64,000 nucleotides of DNA from Lactobacillus sp. CBA3605 (GCF_002970915.1 NZ_CP027190.1:2356001-2420000); one strand, 5' to 3'; shown: positions 36,454-46,473, counted from the first letter of the stretch. Notes: generated from the letters alone by a model not told the origin. Translations and numbers: made by a program.

Positions 36454-36491
36454 AGAGCTCAACTTACACCATACAGAAAGAGGTTAGATTT

Positions 36492-37229
36492 ATGGCATTA
36501 TCAGTAAGCCATCTCGTTGGTGGCTATTCTCAAATTCCGGTCTTGAAAGATATTAGTTTTCAAGTTGAACCGGGTGAATTAGTGGGTTTGATTGGATTAA
36601 ATGGGGCTGGTAAATCAACCACTATTAATCATATTATCGGGTTGTTAACGCCAATGAAAGGGTCGATTACATTAAATGATGTAACGTTATCACAGGACCC
36701 GCAACAATATAAACAACAATTAGCATACATTCCAGAAACGCCAGTCTTATATGAAGAATTAACTTTAAAAGAACATTTAGAAATGACGATGCTGGCCTAT
36801 GGGCTGGATCAAAAAGTCGCGTGGGAGCGTGCACATACGTTGCTAAAAACATTTCGTTTGGATAATAAGCTGAGTTGGTTTCCGGCGAACTTTTCCAAAG
36901 GGATGAAACAAAAAGTAATGATTGTGTGTGCGTTTATAACTAACGCTAAGTTATTCATTATTGACGAACCTTTCTTAGGCTTAGACCCCTTAGCGGTACA
37001 TGACTTGCTGGCGTTGATTGCGACTGTTAAGGAACAAGGGGCCGCAGTTTTAATGTCGACGCATGTGTTAGATACCGCTGAAAAATTCTGTGATCGGTTT
37101 GTTTTACTGCACTCCGGTGAGATTCAAACCCAAGGTAGTTTTGAAGAAATTAAAGCGAATTATCCAGATGCGGGGGAATCTTTGAACGATATTTATCTCA
37201 GCTTGACTGGGGTGACTCGAGATGAATAA
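36492..37229 (+). CDS. ecsA: ABC transporter ATP-binding protein EcsA
   Basis: 245-residue ATPase with Walker A GLNGAGKST (about 37), a degenerate signature FSKGMKQKVM and Walker B KLFIIDEPFLGLDP. The context hit / ecsA-ecsB marks it as EcsA, which in Bacillus and Staphylococcus affects secretion, competence and intramembrane proteolysis by RasP. Overlaps ecsB by 8 bases. AGAGG precedes the ATG. No ecsC follows. Confidence 0.93.
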   Translation: MALSVSHLVGGYSQIPVLKDISFQVEPGELVGLIGLNGAGKSTTINHIIGLLTPMKGSITLNDVTLSQDPQQYKQQLAYIPETPVLYEELTLKEHLEMTMLAYGLDQKVAWERAHTLLKTFRLDNKLSWFPANFSKGMKQKVMIVCAFITNAKLFIIDEPFLGLDPLAVHDLLALIATVKEQGAAVLMSTHVLDTAEKFCDRFVLLHSGEIQTQGSFEEIKANYPDAGESLNDIYLSLTGVTRDE

Positions 37230-38427
37230 GCTTTATCAAAGTCGATTGCAACGGCACCTACGTCAAATGTTACGGTATCTACGACTGGTTTTTAACGATC
37301 ATTTTGTGATTGCGTTAATGTTTTTTGTGGGCGGTTTGGGCTTAGCCTATTCTAATTGGCTCAAAACGGTGACGCCACAGATGACGTGGATTGTGTTATT
37401 GGTGGGGTTCTTACTATGGGGTGGCTTATCAATCGGCCGGGTTGCCACGTTATTAGAACCCGCAGATGCGGTATTTTTGTTACCGCGTGAACAAGATTTA
37501 CACGGCTATTTAATCCATGCATGGCGCTATAGTTGGTGGTTGGCACAAGTGGTCCAAGTCATACTAGTTGGCCTAGTCGTTCCCATCTTAATATTAGTGG
37601 ATCAGTTATCAGGCTGGTCATTGTTGGCCCTATTAGGGACGCAACTCCTGTTGAAGGACGGGCAATTGACCGGTTATGTCACGGCACTGTATCGGCTAAC
37701 GCGGTTACAACAACGATGGTTATGGGGCTTGAATTGGGGCTTGGCGCTAATTATTATTGGCCTTAGCTTATTGGTTAGTCCGTGGTTAGGGCTCGTTTTG
37801 GCGGCTGGGTTAGCTGGTGGTCAACGATGGTGGCATGCTAGCATCTGGCCCAAAACAGTGATTGCTTGGCAAGCGGATATTAAGTTAGAAGCGAACCGCA
37901 TGCTAGGTATTTATCGCTTCTTTAATTTATTTACGGATGTGCCAATGGTACAAGGAACGGTCAAACGCCGCCGTTATTTAGATTGGTTACTACGCTGGTT
38001 ACCGCAAGATCAAGCCCATGCCTTTGGCTATCTCTTAACACGAGGGATGCTGCGAGGAACGGAATTCAGCGGGCTAGTTACGCGACTAACCATAATTGGC
38101 GCGGTCTTGTTGTATTTTAGCGGTCATGGTTGGTTGGCAATGGGACTAGATGTTATCTTCATCTACTTAATTGGGTTCCAGTTGTTGCCGTTTTATAAAC
38201 GTTACGATAATATTGTCTTTACCCACATTTATCCCTTGCAACCGACACAGCGGCGTGCTAACTTTCAACGACTGTTAGCGGTTATTTTGGGGACCACCGG
38301 CCTCATCTTTTTACTGGCTTTTTGGTTGAGTAACGCATCGTTAGGTCAAGTCGGATTTTTGACGGTTATTAATGCCGTTGAAATCTATCTCTTAGTTGCA
38401 TGGTATACCAAGCTACGACTGGGATAG
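37222..38427 (+). CDS. ecsB: ABC transporter permease EcsB
   Basis: 401-residue polytopic protein with at least eight hydrophobic segments in two groups, separated by a basic cytosolic stretch around 205-280 containing VKRRRYLDWLLRWLPQDQAH. The N-terminus LYQSRLQRHLRQMLRYLRLV is the EcsB start. It is translationally coupled to ecsA by an 8-base overlap. Acts with EcsA as an exporter of unknown cargo. Confidence 0.92.
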   Translation: MNKLYQSRLQRHLRQMLRYLRLVFNDHFVIALMFFVGGLGLAYSNWLKTVTPQMTWIVLLVGFLLWGGLSIGRVATLLEPADAVFLLPREQDLHGYLIHAWRYSWWLAQVVQVILVGLVVPILILVDQLSGWSLLALLGTQLLLKDGQLTGYVTALYRLTRLQQRWLWGLNWGLALIIIGLSLLVSPWLGLVLAAGLAGGQRWWHASIWPKTVIAWQADIKLEANRMLGIYRFFNLFTDVPMVQGTVKRRRYLDWLLRWLPQDQAHAFGYLLTRGMLRGTEFSGLVTRLTIIGAVLLYFSGHGWLAMGLDVIFIYLIGFQLLPFYKRYDNIVFTHIYPLQPTQRRANFQRLLAVILGTTGLIFLLAFWLSNASLGQVGFLTVINAVEIYLLVAWYTKLRLG

Positions 38428-38457
38428 CACCGAAATGACTGTCTTAATAAAAAGGAC

Positions 38458-38486
38458 TTGACGTAGCCGAGTTTGGTCTTTAGAAT
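38458..38486 (+). promoter_or_regulatory. Promoter of ccrZ-trmB
   Basis: TTGACG (38458-38463), a 17-base spacer, TAGAAT (38481-38486); about 63 bases before the chosen start. Confidence 0.65.
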
Positions 38487-38548
38487 GTGATTGTTAAGTG
38501 AATTATGGAGCCGGTCGTAAAATGAATTTTTTTGAGAGGAGTGGGCTG

Positions 38549-39343
38549 ATGGATTTCGAACTTGATGATGGTTGGGCGGTTTATCCGATTGATGGTAATA
38601 CTGATAAAGCTTTTATGGGTAAGAAGAACCAACAACGATTATTCTTGAAACGGAACGCCTCGCCGTTTTTAGCGGCACTCTCAATGGAGGAAATAACGCC
38701 GCGCTTAATCTGGACGAAACGAATCTCAAGCGGTGATACTTTGACCGCGCAAGAATGGCTGAATGGTCAAACTTTAACGAAGCAACAAATGCAGCTGCCT
38801 GAAGTGGCGCATTTATTGGCACGTGTGCACAATTCCAAGTTGCTTCATCGAATGTTAACTAAAGTTGGTGGTCAGGTTGTCCGACCACAAGATTTTATTC
38901 GTCAATATCTTAGTGATTTACCAGATGACTTGCGGCAACATCCATTGATGGCCGACGTCTTAGCGGGGTTAAAGAACCAACTGCCTACTTTGCCAGTGGC
39001 TGATTATCGTGTGTGTCATGGTGATTTGAACCATAAAAACTGGTTATTATCGGACCATCGCCAATTATATTTAGTTGATTGGGATGCGGCACGGTTTGCG
39101 GACCCTGCTTCGGATATTAGTCTATTATTATGTGAATATTTGCCGTTAGCCGCTTGGCAACCTTGGTTAGCGGAGTACGGTGAGACGATGACACCAGCAA
39201 TGCAGCAACGGGTCATTTGGTATGCTAAGGTGAATTTGTTATTGAATATTAAAGATAATTATTATCGTAATCAATATCACAAAATGAATCATGAAATTAT
39301 TTTCTTAGAAGAATTGATGCAGCAACAATTGTCATTTTTCTAA
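38549..39343 (+). CDS. ccrZ: CcrZ/YtmP-like phosphotransferase family protein
   Basis: 264-residue choline/aminoglycoside-kinase fold protein. The catalytic loop VCHGDLNHKNWLL (H-G-D-x-x-x-x-N) is near residue 156 and the metal-binding LVDWDAARFADP follows. Placement immediately upstream of trmB matches pneumococcal ccrZ and Bacillus ytmP, where CcrZ links DNA replication initiation to division through FtsZ and DnaA and phosphorylates ribose-type sugars. GAGGAG lies 9 bases before the ATG at 38549; the longer reading has no good site. Confidence 0.85.
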   Translation: MDFELDDGWAVYPIDGNTDKAFMGKKNQQRLFLKRNASPFLAALSMEEITPRLIWTKRISSGDTLTAQEWLNGQTLTKQQMQLPEVAHLLARVHNSKLLHRMLTKVGGQVVRPQDFIRQYLSDLPDDLRQHPLMADVLAGLKNQLPTLPVADYRVCHGDLNHKNWLLSDHRQLYLVDWDAARFADPASDISLLLCEYLPLAAWQPWLAEYGETMTPAMQQRVIWYAKVNLLLNIKDNYYRNQYHKMNHEIIFLEELMQQQLSFF

Positions 39344-39353
39344 AATCAAACCT

Positions 39354-39391
39354 GATAGTCGCGCGTTCCAAGCGGAATTCGCGGCTATTTT
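39354..39391 (+). terminator. Weak terminator between ccrZ and trmB
   Basis: ATAGTCGCG pairs with CGCGGCTAT (one G-U) with TTTT after; probably partial, allowing read-through to trmB. Confidence 0.55.
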
Positions 39392-39418
39392 AATGAGTAG
39401 AGGAGTTAAAAAGAACAT

Positions 39419-40063
39419 ATGCGTGTACGAAATAAACCTTGGGCCCCGGAATTAATTAATGCCCATCCAGAACTAATCACTGAAACCCCCGCGGATTTTC
39501 GTGGTAAATGGCAAAGCCGTTTTAAGACCCCTCAGCCACTCCAGATTGAAGTTGGCAGTGGTAAGGGACAATTTATCATTGAGATGGCAAAACGTCACCC
39601 AGAGATTAATTATGTGGCGATTGAGATTCAAACATCAGTAATTGCACTGATTTTGAAAAAATTAGTCGCTGAACCGTTGCCAAACTTACAACTGGCTCAT
39701 GCAGATGGTGAATCAGTGACGACTTTTTTTGAGCCACAGGAAGTTGATCGTCTTTATTTGAACTTTTCTGATCCATGGCCGAAGAGTCGACATGCAAAAC
39801 GGCGCTTAACCTATAAGACTTTCTTGGCAAGCTATCAAGAAGTTTTAAAGGCACATGGGCAGATTGAATTTAAGACGGATAATCGCGGGTTATTTGAGTT
39901 TTCATTAACGAGTATGAATAACTTCGGGTTGCAGTTTGAACAGGTCTGGTTAGACTTGCATGCTGCAGTGACGCCTGAAGAAAATGTTGAAACTGAATAT
40001 GAACAAAAATATAGTTCAAAAGGGCCGATTTATAAGATTATTGCGACCTTTCCAACTAAATAG
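39419..40063 (+). CDS. trmB: tRNA (guanine-N7)-methyltransferase
   Basis: 214-residue SAM-dependent enzyme making m7G46 in tRNA. The N-terminal MRVRNKPWAPELI is diagnostic. The SAM motif EVGSGKGQFIIEMAKRHPEI is near residue 43, then YLNFSDPWPKSRHAKRRLTY (the family-defining DPWPK..H.KRR) near 118, and EFKTDNRGLFEFSL. AGAGGAG is 13 bases upstream. Pair with ccrZ is conserved. Confidence 0.96.
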   Translation: MRVRNKPWAPELINAHPELITETPADFRGKWQSRFKTPQPLQIEVGSGKGQFIIEMAKRHPEINYVAIEIQTSVIALILKKLVAEPLPNLQLAHADGESVTTFFEPQEVDRLYLNFSDPWPKSRHAKRRLTYKTFLASYQEVLKAHGQIEFKTDNRGLFEFSLTSMNNFGLQFEQVWLDLHAAVTPEENVETEYEQKYSSKGPIYKIIATFPTK

Positions 40064-40104
40064 TTTCCTTTGTCAACATGTGTTGATGAGGGGAAGAGAA
40101 TTCA
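40064..40104 (+). repeat. Divergent copy of an ISL3-type element end
   Basis: TTTGTCAACATGTGTTGATG followed by AGG resembles the left end of the ISL3 element at 47564 (TTTGTCAACCGGTGTTGATG then AGG); the next bases drift. It sits right after trmB, at the point where the accessory FRG gene begins. No matching right end is seen nearby. Confidence 0.45.
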
Positions 40105-40174
40105 TTCATATAGGAAGAGGTAGAAATTTGGTTGAGGATGTTGAAGAAAACAAATTTCATCAGTTCCAGATTTT

Positions 40175-41239
40175 TTGAATGTATTAAAAAGTATCGGCAG
40201 TGGCGAAAAAGAAATGTTCTATAGAGGACAGGCTGAGCCATATGGCAATACTTTATCAGGTATTTTCCGTAATTCATATTTCAAACGTGAAGATAATTTG
40301 TTTAAGGAGTTCTTAATTAGGGATCCAAGTTTGTTTGATAATAACTATACAAACTTTGATCGGTTGGCTGTGATGCAACATCACGGGTTGCCAACTCGTC
40401 TGTTAGACTTAACCCGTAATCCGTTAGTGGCTTTATTTTTTGCAGTTTCTGGAAATCAGTCAAGTGGATCTAACGGGGAAATTTTTCCGTTTTCTAATGA
40501 AATAAATATCAGACAATTGGAAAAAGTACTCAGAAGTGAAAATTTGGGTGTACTAAGAAGAGAATTTTTTAAAGGTCAGGGAACTAGCGCCCAAATACGT
40601 GAGAATGTTAATGCGGTGAAAATTGAACGGTCTGCTTTTAGTGATCAGGTAGAACTTGAAGCTTCAATGGCAAGGTTAACATATTATGATAAACAGGAAA
40701 TTTTAAAAGCAGTTACTAAATTTTATCGATATTTAAAAGATAATGATGTTCTTTGGTACCAACAGTATAAGGCAATTCAAAAAGCAGGAACGGGTACAGT
40801 TAAGAATAACGAATATAATAAGTTTACCAATACGTATGGCATCGTAAAGTTATATCATGAAATTAAACGGGACATTCATGATTTTGATAAAATTATTGAT
40901 CCGTTAGCATTTTATCTGCCAAAAATTATTACGCCAAAAATAATTGACGATCGTATCAATAATCAACGAGGGTTATTTCTATTCGTACCGTTTGTGTTAG
41001 CAGATTCAATTGATTATGGGAATTTAAGCAAAGAAGCTGAAAAAGTTGCCGTAGAAACTGCAGAGAGACGAATTGAAACGTTGCGAGTGAGCAAGGTAGG
41101 TAAGCTAATTAAATTTGTTGTTCGTGCAAACAAAAAAGCTAGTATTTTAGCTGAGCTGGCACAAATTGGTGTCACTGAAGATTTTATTTATCCTGATCAT
41201 GAGCATATTGCTAAAAAAATCAGGGAAAGATACACCTAA
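40175..41239 (+). CDS. FRG-domain protein, 5' end probably frameshifted
   Basis: The intact frame encodes 354 residues with the FRG-domain core EMFYRGQAEPYG near the start and VMQHHGLPTRLLDLTRNPLV followed by ALFFAVSG, the family's H-GLPTRLLDWT-PL-ALFFA motif. The rest is helical and charged. The domain's usual N-terminal strand (here ISSVPDFLNVL) lies upstream of any good start in this frame, which is closed by a TGA at 40142. A TTG at 40128 with AGGAAGAGG (40112-40120) opens the neighbouring frame; adding one A near 40145-40154 would join them. So the gene may be a fresh pseudogene, or may start weakly at TTG 40175. FRG function is not established. AT-rich, accessory. Confidence 0.75.
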   Translation: MNVLKSIGSGEKEMFYRGQAEPYGNTLSGIFRNSYFKREDNLFKEFLIRDPSLFDNNYTNFDRLAVMQHHGLPTRLLDLTRNPLVALFFAVSGNQSSGSNGEIFPFSNEINIRQLEKVLRSENLGVLRREFFKGQGTSAQIRENVNAVKIERSAFSDQVELEASMARLTYYDKQEILKAVTKFYRYLKDNDVLWYQQYKAIQKAGTGTVKNNEYNKFTNTYGIVKLYHEIKRDIHDFDKIIDPLAFYLPKIITPKIIDDRINNQRGLFLFVPFVLADSIDYGNLSKEAEKVAVETAERRIETLRVSKVGKLIKFVVRANKKASILAELAQIGVTEDFIYPDHEHIAKKIRERYT

Positions 41240-41302
41240 TAATTAAGTATTAGAACTAATCACCCTTTAGTAAAGTAATCAGTATTTTTATTAAGCAAAC
41301 CT

Positions 41303-41354
41303 AAAATAAACCTGGTGGTCACAATTATTAATTGTAGCCACTAGGTTTATTTTT
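41303..41354 (+). terminator. Terminator after the FRG gene
   Basis: AAATAAACCT pairs with AGGTTTATTT around GTGGC-type inner pairing, with T5 after; A-rich 5' side may let it serve the convergent gene too. Confidence 0.7.
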
Positions 41355-41385
41355 AAAAGTATTAAGTATAGCTTGTTTTCTGAAT

Positions 41386-41709
41386 TTAGAGACGATAAAT
41401 ATCTAAAATACTACCAGTATTAGCATCCGCTAAGAATTCATACTGGACCAATTGACCGTCCTCATAACGTGTCACGCCACCATAATAGACATCCGTTCGT
41501 AAGGCGAACTTCTGTAAAGGGGCTTTTTTCATTTCAATCCAAGAACCTTCAATCGGGGCTTCCTTTAAAAAAGCGCGTTTAACCTGGCTTAAAATTTGAT
41601 TAGGGGTTGGTCGGCGTAAGCGTTTAAATAGCCCACTAACGGAAAAGCCACCAGCAATCCCTGCCATGCCAACTGCTAACAAGCCGCCATATTGAATTTG
41701 TTTATGCAT
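41386..41709 (-). CDS. Small membrane-anchored PepSY-like protein
   Basis: 107 residues starting at the ATG at 41709, which follows AAAGGAG by 8 bases; the longer open frame upstream has no site. One N-terminal hydrophobic segment (GGLLAVGMAGIAGGFSVSGLF, written here in part) then a basic patch and a compact domain with GSWIEMKKAPLQKFALRTDV, YYGGVTRYEDGQLVQYEF and ADANTGSILDI, which reads like a PepSY fold (D-x-x-TG...). Extracellular side likely. Divergent from ytpR. Function unknown. Confidence 0.75.
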   Translation of the reverse strand: MHKQIQYGGLLAVGMAGIAGGFSVSGLFKRLRRPTPNQILSQVKRAFLKEAPIEGSWIEMKKAPLQKFALRTDVYYGGVTRYEDGQLVQYEFLADANTGSILDIYRL

Positions 41710-41876
41710 ATTGTGTGCTCCTTTCGACCAACTCAATGCGGGATTTTTTTGTTCAGAATTAGTATACCAATGATTGACGATAAAACAAATAAAAGTCATA
41801 ATTAATCCGTAAGATATAGGCAAAATAGGCTATAATATTAAAATGAATGTCTAGAATGAGAGTAAAGGGGTTTCAA

Positions 41877-42518
41877 ATGTTAATTACAAGTTATAATCCA
41901 ACCGAGTTAGGCGATACTTTAATCGCCATTTTACGACCAGATACTGCTGATCAAAAAATCGAAACGCATCAAAACGTGACCCGTATTAGCGATACTGCTA
42001 CGGGTGAAACGCTGGGCTACAACTTTTTTGATGTTTCAAAGACCCTGGGCGCTTTAGAAGTGAATGGTCAAGTGCATTTAACTGCGCCCCAAGTTAAACA
42101 ATTAAATGCGTTATTAACGGCCAATGATTTTGAGGCCGACTTGGTCTTAGATACAACGCCAAAATTCGTCGTCGGTTATGTTGAAACGGCAGCGGACCAT
42201 CCAAAATCTGATCACTTATTAGTGACAAAAACACAAATTGGTACGGATCAGCCATTACAAATTGTCAGTGGGTCACCAAATATGCAAGCTGATATTTTGG
42301 TTGTCGTGGCGAAAGTCGGGGCAATGATGCCGGATGGGCTAATTATTTGGCCAGGTGAATTACGGGGTGTGGCTAGTAACGGGATGATCGTTTCTGGACG
42401 GGAACTTCGATTACCGGATGCACCACAACGGCCGGGGGCTTTAATTTTACCGGCTGATTATCAAAAAGTTGGCGAACCGTTTGATTTTGAACGGGCCCAA
42501 ACTTTATTTACTGCTTAA
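41877..42518 (+). CDS. ytpR: YtpR family tRNA-binding protein
   Basis: 213 residues; an N-terminal DUF4479-like region (about 1-85) and a C-terminal tRNA-binding OB-fold resembling the N-domain of PheT and the C-domain of MetG (FVVGYVETAADHPKSDHLLV, IVSGSPNMQADILVVVAKVG, ELRGVASNGMIVSGRELRLP). AAAGGGG precedes the ATG at 41877, and TATAAT at 41831-41836 is a likely -10. RNA-binding role inferred. Sits before the ftsK-like gene. Confidence 0.92.
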   Translation: MLITSYNPTELGDTLIAILRPDTADQKIETHQNVTRISDTATGETLGYNFFDVSKTLGALEVNGQVHLTAPQVKQLNALLTANDFEADLVLDTTPKFVVGYVETAADHPKSDHLLVTKTQIGTDQPLQIVSGSPNMQADILVVVAKVGAMMPDGLIIWPGELRGVASNGMIVSGRELRLPDAPQRPGALILPADYQKVGEPFDFERAQTLFTA

Positions 42519-42549
42519 ACGATGAGACTATTAAATAGGATGATTGAAA

Positions 42550-45096
42550 ATGACCCATTATGATGGCCCGGCTTTTTACCGGAAATATCACCAACTAACA
42601 ACTAAAAAACAACCATCGCCAGCGGTCGTTGAACCAACACCACCGGTGGATACGCCACCGAATAGTGCACCAGCGGCCCCGGCATCAACGCCAGCGATGC
42701 CAGCTACATCAGCTAGTTCGGCACCTGCTACGCAAAGAACGCATGGCATTTTTCATCCGTCACATGTGCCAGCCCAATTAGCGCCAACGGCTCACTTGAT
42801 GGGGAGCGTCATGCCAACTGATCAAGCTAATTACTTGGAGATTGAAGCAAGCTTGCACAAAGCTGCGACCAGTTATTTACTGTTTGCAACGGCGACCGAT
42901 ATTGAGCGGGCTGATACTGAATCATCACAGCTTGAACCGAGTCAGGCTGCTGCCCCGGTTACGCCGGCAGCGCCAACGGTAACTTTGACACCAACTAGTT
43001 ATGCAGCGACGGTGGTCTTTGAACCCGAACAGGTAGCGGCAGTAAGTAGCGCATCGGTAGCCGTGGCTAGCAGTGCGCCGACGGTTGTTTTTGAACCGAC
43101 CCACCCAATTGACTTAACTGATCGAGTATTGCCAACAACGGCTGATAGTGCCGTTTCAATACCAGTGACCACAGTGCAGTCAATTGATCAAGTTGAGCAG
43201 CCCACTACGCCTGAATCTGCTATGCCAAGTAGGACGGTTGCGAGTGCTGTTGATACTGCTATCACAGTTACTAGTGAAGTAGCAGCGTCGCAAAGCGTGG
43301 CGACTAGTGCTGTCACGACGGTAGCACCAACCAGTGATGTGACCAGTGCAGCGGCTAAGCCTACCCATGGATTAGGGTTATCGCTCGATGCAATTATGAC
43401 GGAAGAGCATAATGCACAGGCAGACTTGGCGCTATTTAAAGATGAGCCTAGTAAGCAACCGGCCCCAACAACACCGGTGGCCGAAGCAGACCTTTATCAA
43501 CCAGTCGGGGTCGTGCATCCGGTAGTGGCATCAACACCAGTAACACCAACGTCAACACCACGAACGACTACAACACCAGCCTCCACGAGTGCTAGTGTTG
43601 AAGCTGACGTAACGCCAGTCTCCGCGGCCCATAACGGGACTTCGGCAGCGCCGGTATTAGCTAAGCAAGAACTAGCGGCGTATCATTTGCCACCACTAGA
43701 TTTATTAAAAGCACCAGTCATTCCAGATGAATCCGAAATGGATGATTGGATTGAAGGCAAGGCGAGTGCCCTGGATGAATCGCTTGATGCGTTTGGCGTC
43801 GATGCGAATGTGGTTGATTGGACGATTGGACCAACTGTTACCCAATTCCAAGTAAAATTAGCACGTGGTGTCAAAGTTAACAAAATTACGAATTTAAATG
43901 ATGATTTAAAATTGGCCTTAGCGGCGAAAGATATTCGGATTGAAGCGCCAATTCCCGGTCGGAATACGGTCGGAATTGAAATTCCCAATAAGAAATCACG
44001 ACCAGTTATGTTGTCAGAAGTGCTCAATTCAGATAAATTCCGCGATAGTAAGTCACCTTTAACCGTGGCTCTGGGTGTGGATTTATTTGGGCAACCGCAA
44101 GTTACCGATTTACGGAAGATGCCACACGGCTTAATTGCTGGTGCAACTGGTTCGGGGAAATCAGTCTTTATTAACAGTATTTTAGTTTCATTGTTGTATA
44201 AGGCTAATCCGCAAGAAGTTAAGTTGCTCCTAATTGATCCAAAAGCAGTTGAGTTAGCCCCTTATGATAAGGTGCCACATCTACTTGCCCCAGTTATTTC
44301 AGAACCCAAAGCAGCGTCAGCGGCCTTAAAATGGGTCGTTGATGAAATGGACAACCGTTATGATAAGTTAGCGGCTGGCGGTGCTCGGAACATTGAACAA
44401 TTCAATGAAATGGCCGTGGCCCATCATGAAGATGGCCTTAAAATGCCGTATATCGTGATTGTGATTGATGAATTGGCTGATTTGATGATGGTGGCGTCTA
44501 GTGAAGTCCAAGATTATATTGCTCGGATTACGCAAAAGGCCCGAGCAGCGGGGATTCATTTGTTAGTCGCAACGCAACGACCAAGTGTGGATGTCGTAAC
44601 TGGTTTGATTAAGAATAATATCCCAACACGAATTGCCTTTATGGTGGCCAGTCAGATTGACTCGCGGACCATCTTAGATGCGAGTGGGGCGGAGCGCTTA
44701 TTAGGGCGTGGCGATATGTTGTACCTTGGTAATGGGCAAAGTACCCCAATTCGATTACAAGGGACTTATGTGGACAGTGAAATTGATGATATTGCGCAAT
44801 TTGTCCGTGAACAGGCGGCCCCTCATTATGAATTTCAGCCGGATAACTTAGCGAAACATGAAGAAGTCGCTAAGAGTCAAGACGACTTAATGCCTGAAGT
44901 ATTGGCTTATTTAGCCGAGGAAGATACCGTTTCAACCTCAAAACTGCAACGAACTTTTTCAGTGGGCTATAATCGGGCGGCAAATATCATCGATGACTTA
45001 GAGCAACGCGATTATGTTTCGGCAGCTAGAGGATCGAAACCACGTGATGTTTACTTTACGGCGGATGATTTAACTAACTTACAAGCTAACTCATAA
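42550..45096 (+). CDS. SftA/FtsK-like DNA translocase without membrane domain
   Basis: 848 residues. Residues 1 to about 370 are low-complexity Pro/Ala/Thr/Ser/Val sequence with imperfect repeats such as AATVVFEPEQ and APTVVFEPTH. The motor follows: alpha/beta domains with VTQFQVKLARGVKVNKITNL, Walker A GATGSGKS near 531, Walker B IVIVIDELADLMM, ATQRPSVDVVTGLIK, and a C-terminal gamma winged helix (STSKLQRTFSVGYNRAANII) that reads DNA polarity motifs. No transmembrane helices, so it resembles the soluble Bacillus SftA rather than SpoIIIE. Probably clears DNA from the division septum. AGGATGA precedes the ATG. Confidence 0.92.
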   Translation: MTHYDGPAFYRKYHQLTTKKQPSPAVVEPTPPVDTPPNSAPAAPASTPAMPATSASSAPATQRTHGIFHPSHVPAQLAPTAHLMGSVMPTDQANYLEIEASLHKAATSYLLFATATDIERADTESSQLEPSQAAAPVTPAAPTVTLTPTSYAATVVFEPEQVAAVSSASVAVASSAPTVVFEPTHPIDLTDRVLPTTADSAVSIPVTTVQSIDQVEQPTTPESAMPSRTVASAVDTAITVTSEVAASQSVATSAVTTVAPTSDVTSAAAKPTHGLGLSLDAIMTEEHNAQADLALFKDEPSKQPAPTTPVAEADLYQPVGVVHPVVASTPVTPTSTPRTTTTPASTSASVEADVTPVSAAHNGTSAAPVLAKQELAAYHLPPLDLLKAPVIPDESEMDDWIEGKASALDESLDAFGVDANVVDWTIGPTVTQFQVKLARGVKVNKITNLNDDLKLALAAKDIRIEAPIPGRNTVGIEIPNKKSRPVMLSEVLNSDKFRDSKSPLTVALGVDLFGQPQVTDLRKMPHGLIAGATGSGKSVFINSILVSLLYKANPQEVKLLLIDPKAVELAPYDKVPHLLAPVISEPKAASAALKWVVDEMDNRYDKLAAGGARNIEQFNEMAVAHHEDGLKMPYIVIVIDELADLMMVASSEVQDYIARITQKARAAGIHLLVATQRPSVDVVTGLIKNNIPTRIAFMVASQIDSRTILDASGAERLLGRGDMLYLGNGQSTPIRLQGTYVDSEIDDIAQFVREQAAPHYEFQPDNLAKHEEVAKSQDDLMPEVLAYLAEEDTVSTSKLQRTFSVGYNRAANIIDDLEQRDYVSAARGSKPRDVYFTADDLTNLQANS

Positions 45097-45155
45097 ATAA
45101 AAATTAACAATTCATGGTTTAATTAATGAATAACAAATATGGGAGATTAATAACA

Positions 45156-46466
45156 ATGGATAAAGCAACAGTTTATTATTTTGTAGGCATTAAGGGCTCC
45201 GGTATGAGTTCATTAGCTTTGATTTTGCATGATAAGGGGTTCCAAGTTGAAGGTTCAGATATTGAACAATACACGTTTACGCAAAAAGGATTAGCGGCGG
45301 CTGGAATTAAAATGTTGCCATTTTCAGCGGCTAATATTCATGCGGGATTAACAGTTATTGCTGGGAATTCCTTCACTGATGACCATCCTGAAATTAAAAA
45401 AGCTCGGGCAATGGGGTTACCCGTTTATCGCTATCATGAATTTTTAGGTAAATTAATGGCTGGTTACACGAGTATTGGGGTTGCTGGAACCCATGGTAAG
45501 ACATCAACTACGGGGTTATTAGCCCATGTATTGAGTAATATTGCCCCAACTAGTTACTTGATCGGTGATGGGACTGGAAAAGGGACTCCCGATGCCCGCT
45601 TCTTTGTATTTGAAGCGGATGAATATCGGCGTCACTTTGTCGCTTATCAGCCTGATTACGCCATTATGACCAACGTTGATTTTGATCACCCGGATTATTA
45701 TCATGATTTGGCGGATGTTCAGTCTGCCTTTAAACAGTTTGGCAGCCAAGTCAAAAAAGGCATTTTTGCTTGGGGCGACGATGAAAGCTTACGGCAACTA
45801 GACGTCGACACACCTGTTTATTATTATGGCACCAAGGATCGTGATGATTTTCAAGCGGTTAACATTAAGCGGACAACGAAGGGGTCATCTTTTGAGGTGA
45901 CTTATCATGGTGACTCACTGGGTGAATTCGAAATTCCGTTGTTTGGAGAACATAATGTCTTGAATAGCACGGCCGTAATTGCGGTGGCTTACTTTGAAAA
46001 AGTTGATTTAGATGAAATTCGCCGCGAACTATTAAGTTTTAGTGGTGTCAAGCGGCGGTTCTCCGAGAAAAAAGTGGGCGATATGATGATGATTGATGAT
46101 TATGCACATCATCCATCAGAAATTAAAGCCACTTTAGACGCTGCTCGGCAAAAGTATCCAGATAAGCAAATTTTAGCGGTCTTTCAACCTCACACTTATT
46201 CTCGGACCAAGGCTCTCATGGATGGGTTTGCCACGAGTTTAAGTCAGGCAGACCATGTCTTTTTGACGAACATCTTTAGTTCAGCGCGTGAAAAGAGCGG
46301 GGATGTGTCATCAAAAGACTTGGCGGCTAAGTTACCTAATGGTGGCGAAATTGTGACCGTTGACGATATGTCTGCTTTAACCCAGTATCATGATGCCGTT
46401 GTGGTCTTCATGGGCGCTGGTGATATTCAAAAATATGAAAAAGCTTATGAAGCATTGATTGGCTAA
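45156..46466 (+). CDS. murC: UDP-N-acetylmuramate-L-alanine ligase
   Basis: 436 residues; adds L-Ala to UDP-MurNAc in peptidoglycan synthesis. N-terminal Rossmann motif [24 protein letters not shown]-loop [14 protein letters not shown] near residue 105, and the C-terminal [18 protein letters not shown] and [12 protein letters not shown] of Mur ligases. GGGAG lies upstream of the ATG at 45156. Follows the translocase gene by 60 bases, as in related genomes. Confidence 0.96.
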   Translation: MDKATVYYFVGIKGSGMSSLALILHDKGFQVEGSDIEQYTFTQKGLAAAGIKMLPFSAANIHAGLTVIAGNSFTDDHPEIKKARAMGLPVYRYHEFLGKLMAGYTSIGVAGTHGKTSTTGLLAHVLSNIAPTSYLIGDGTGKGTPDARFFVFEADEYRRHFVAYQPDYAIMTNVDFDHPDYYHDLADVQSAFKQFGSQVKKGIFAWGDDESLRQLDVDTPVYYYGTKDRDDFQAVNIKRTTKGSSFEVTYHGDSLGEFEIPLFGEHNVLNSTAVIAVAYFEKVDLDEIRRELLSFSGVKRRFSEKKVGDMMMIDDYAHHPSEIKATLDAARQKYPDKQILAVFQPHTYSRTKALMDGFATSLSQADHVFLTNIFSSAREKSGDVSSKDLAAKLPNGGEIVTVDDMSALTQYHDAVVVFMGAGDIQKYEKAYEALIG

Positions 46467-46473
46467 TAAGCAA

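Noticed and set aside
39984..40178. 64-codon frame across the trmB end
   Set aside because: Begins inside trmB; only its last part (after TTG 40128) is interesting, as the probable original start of the FRG gene.
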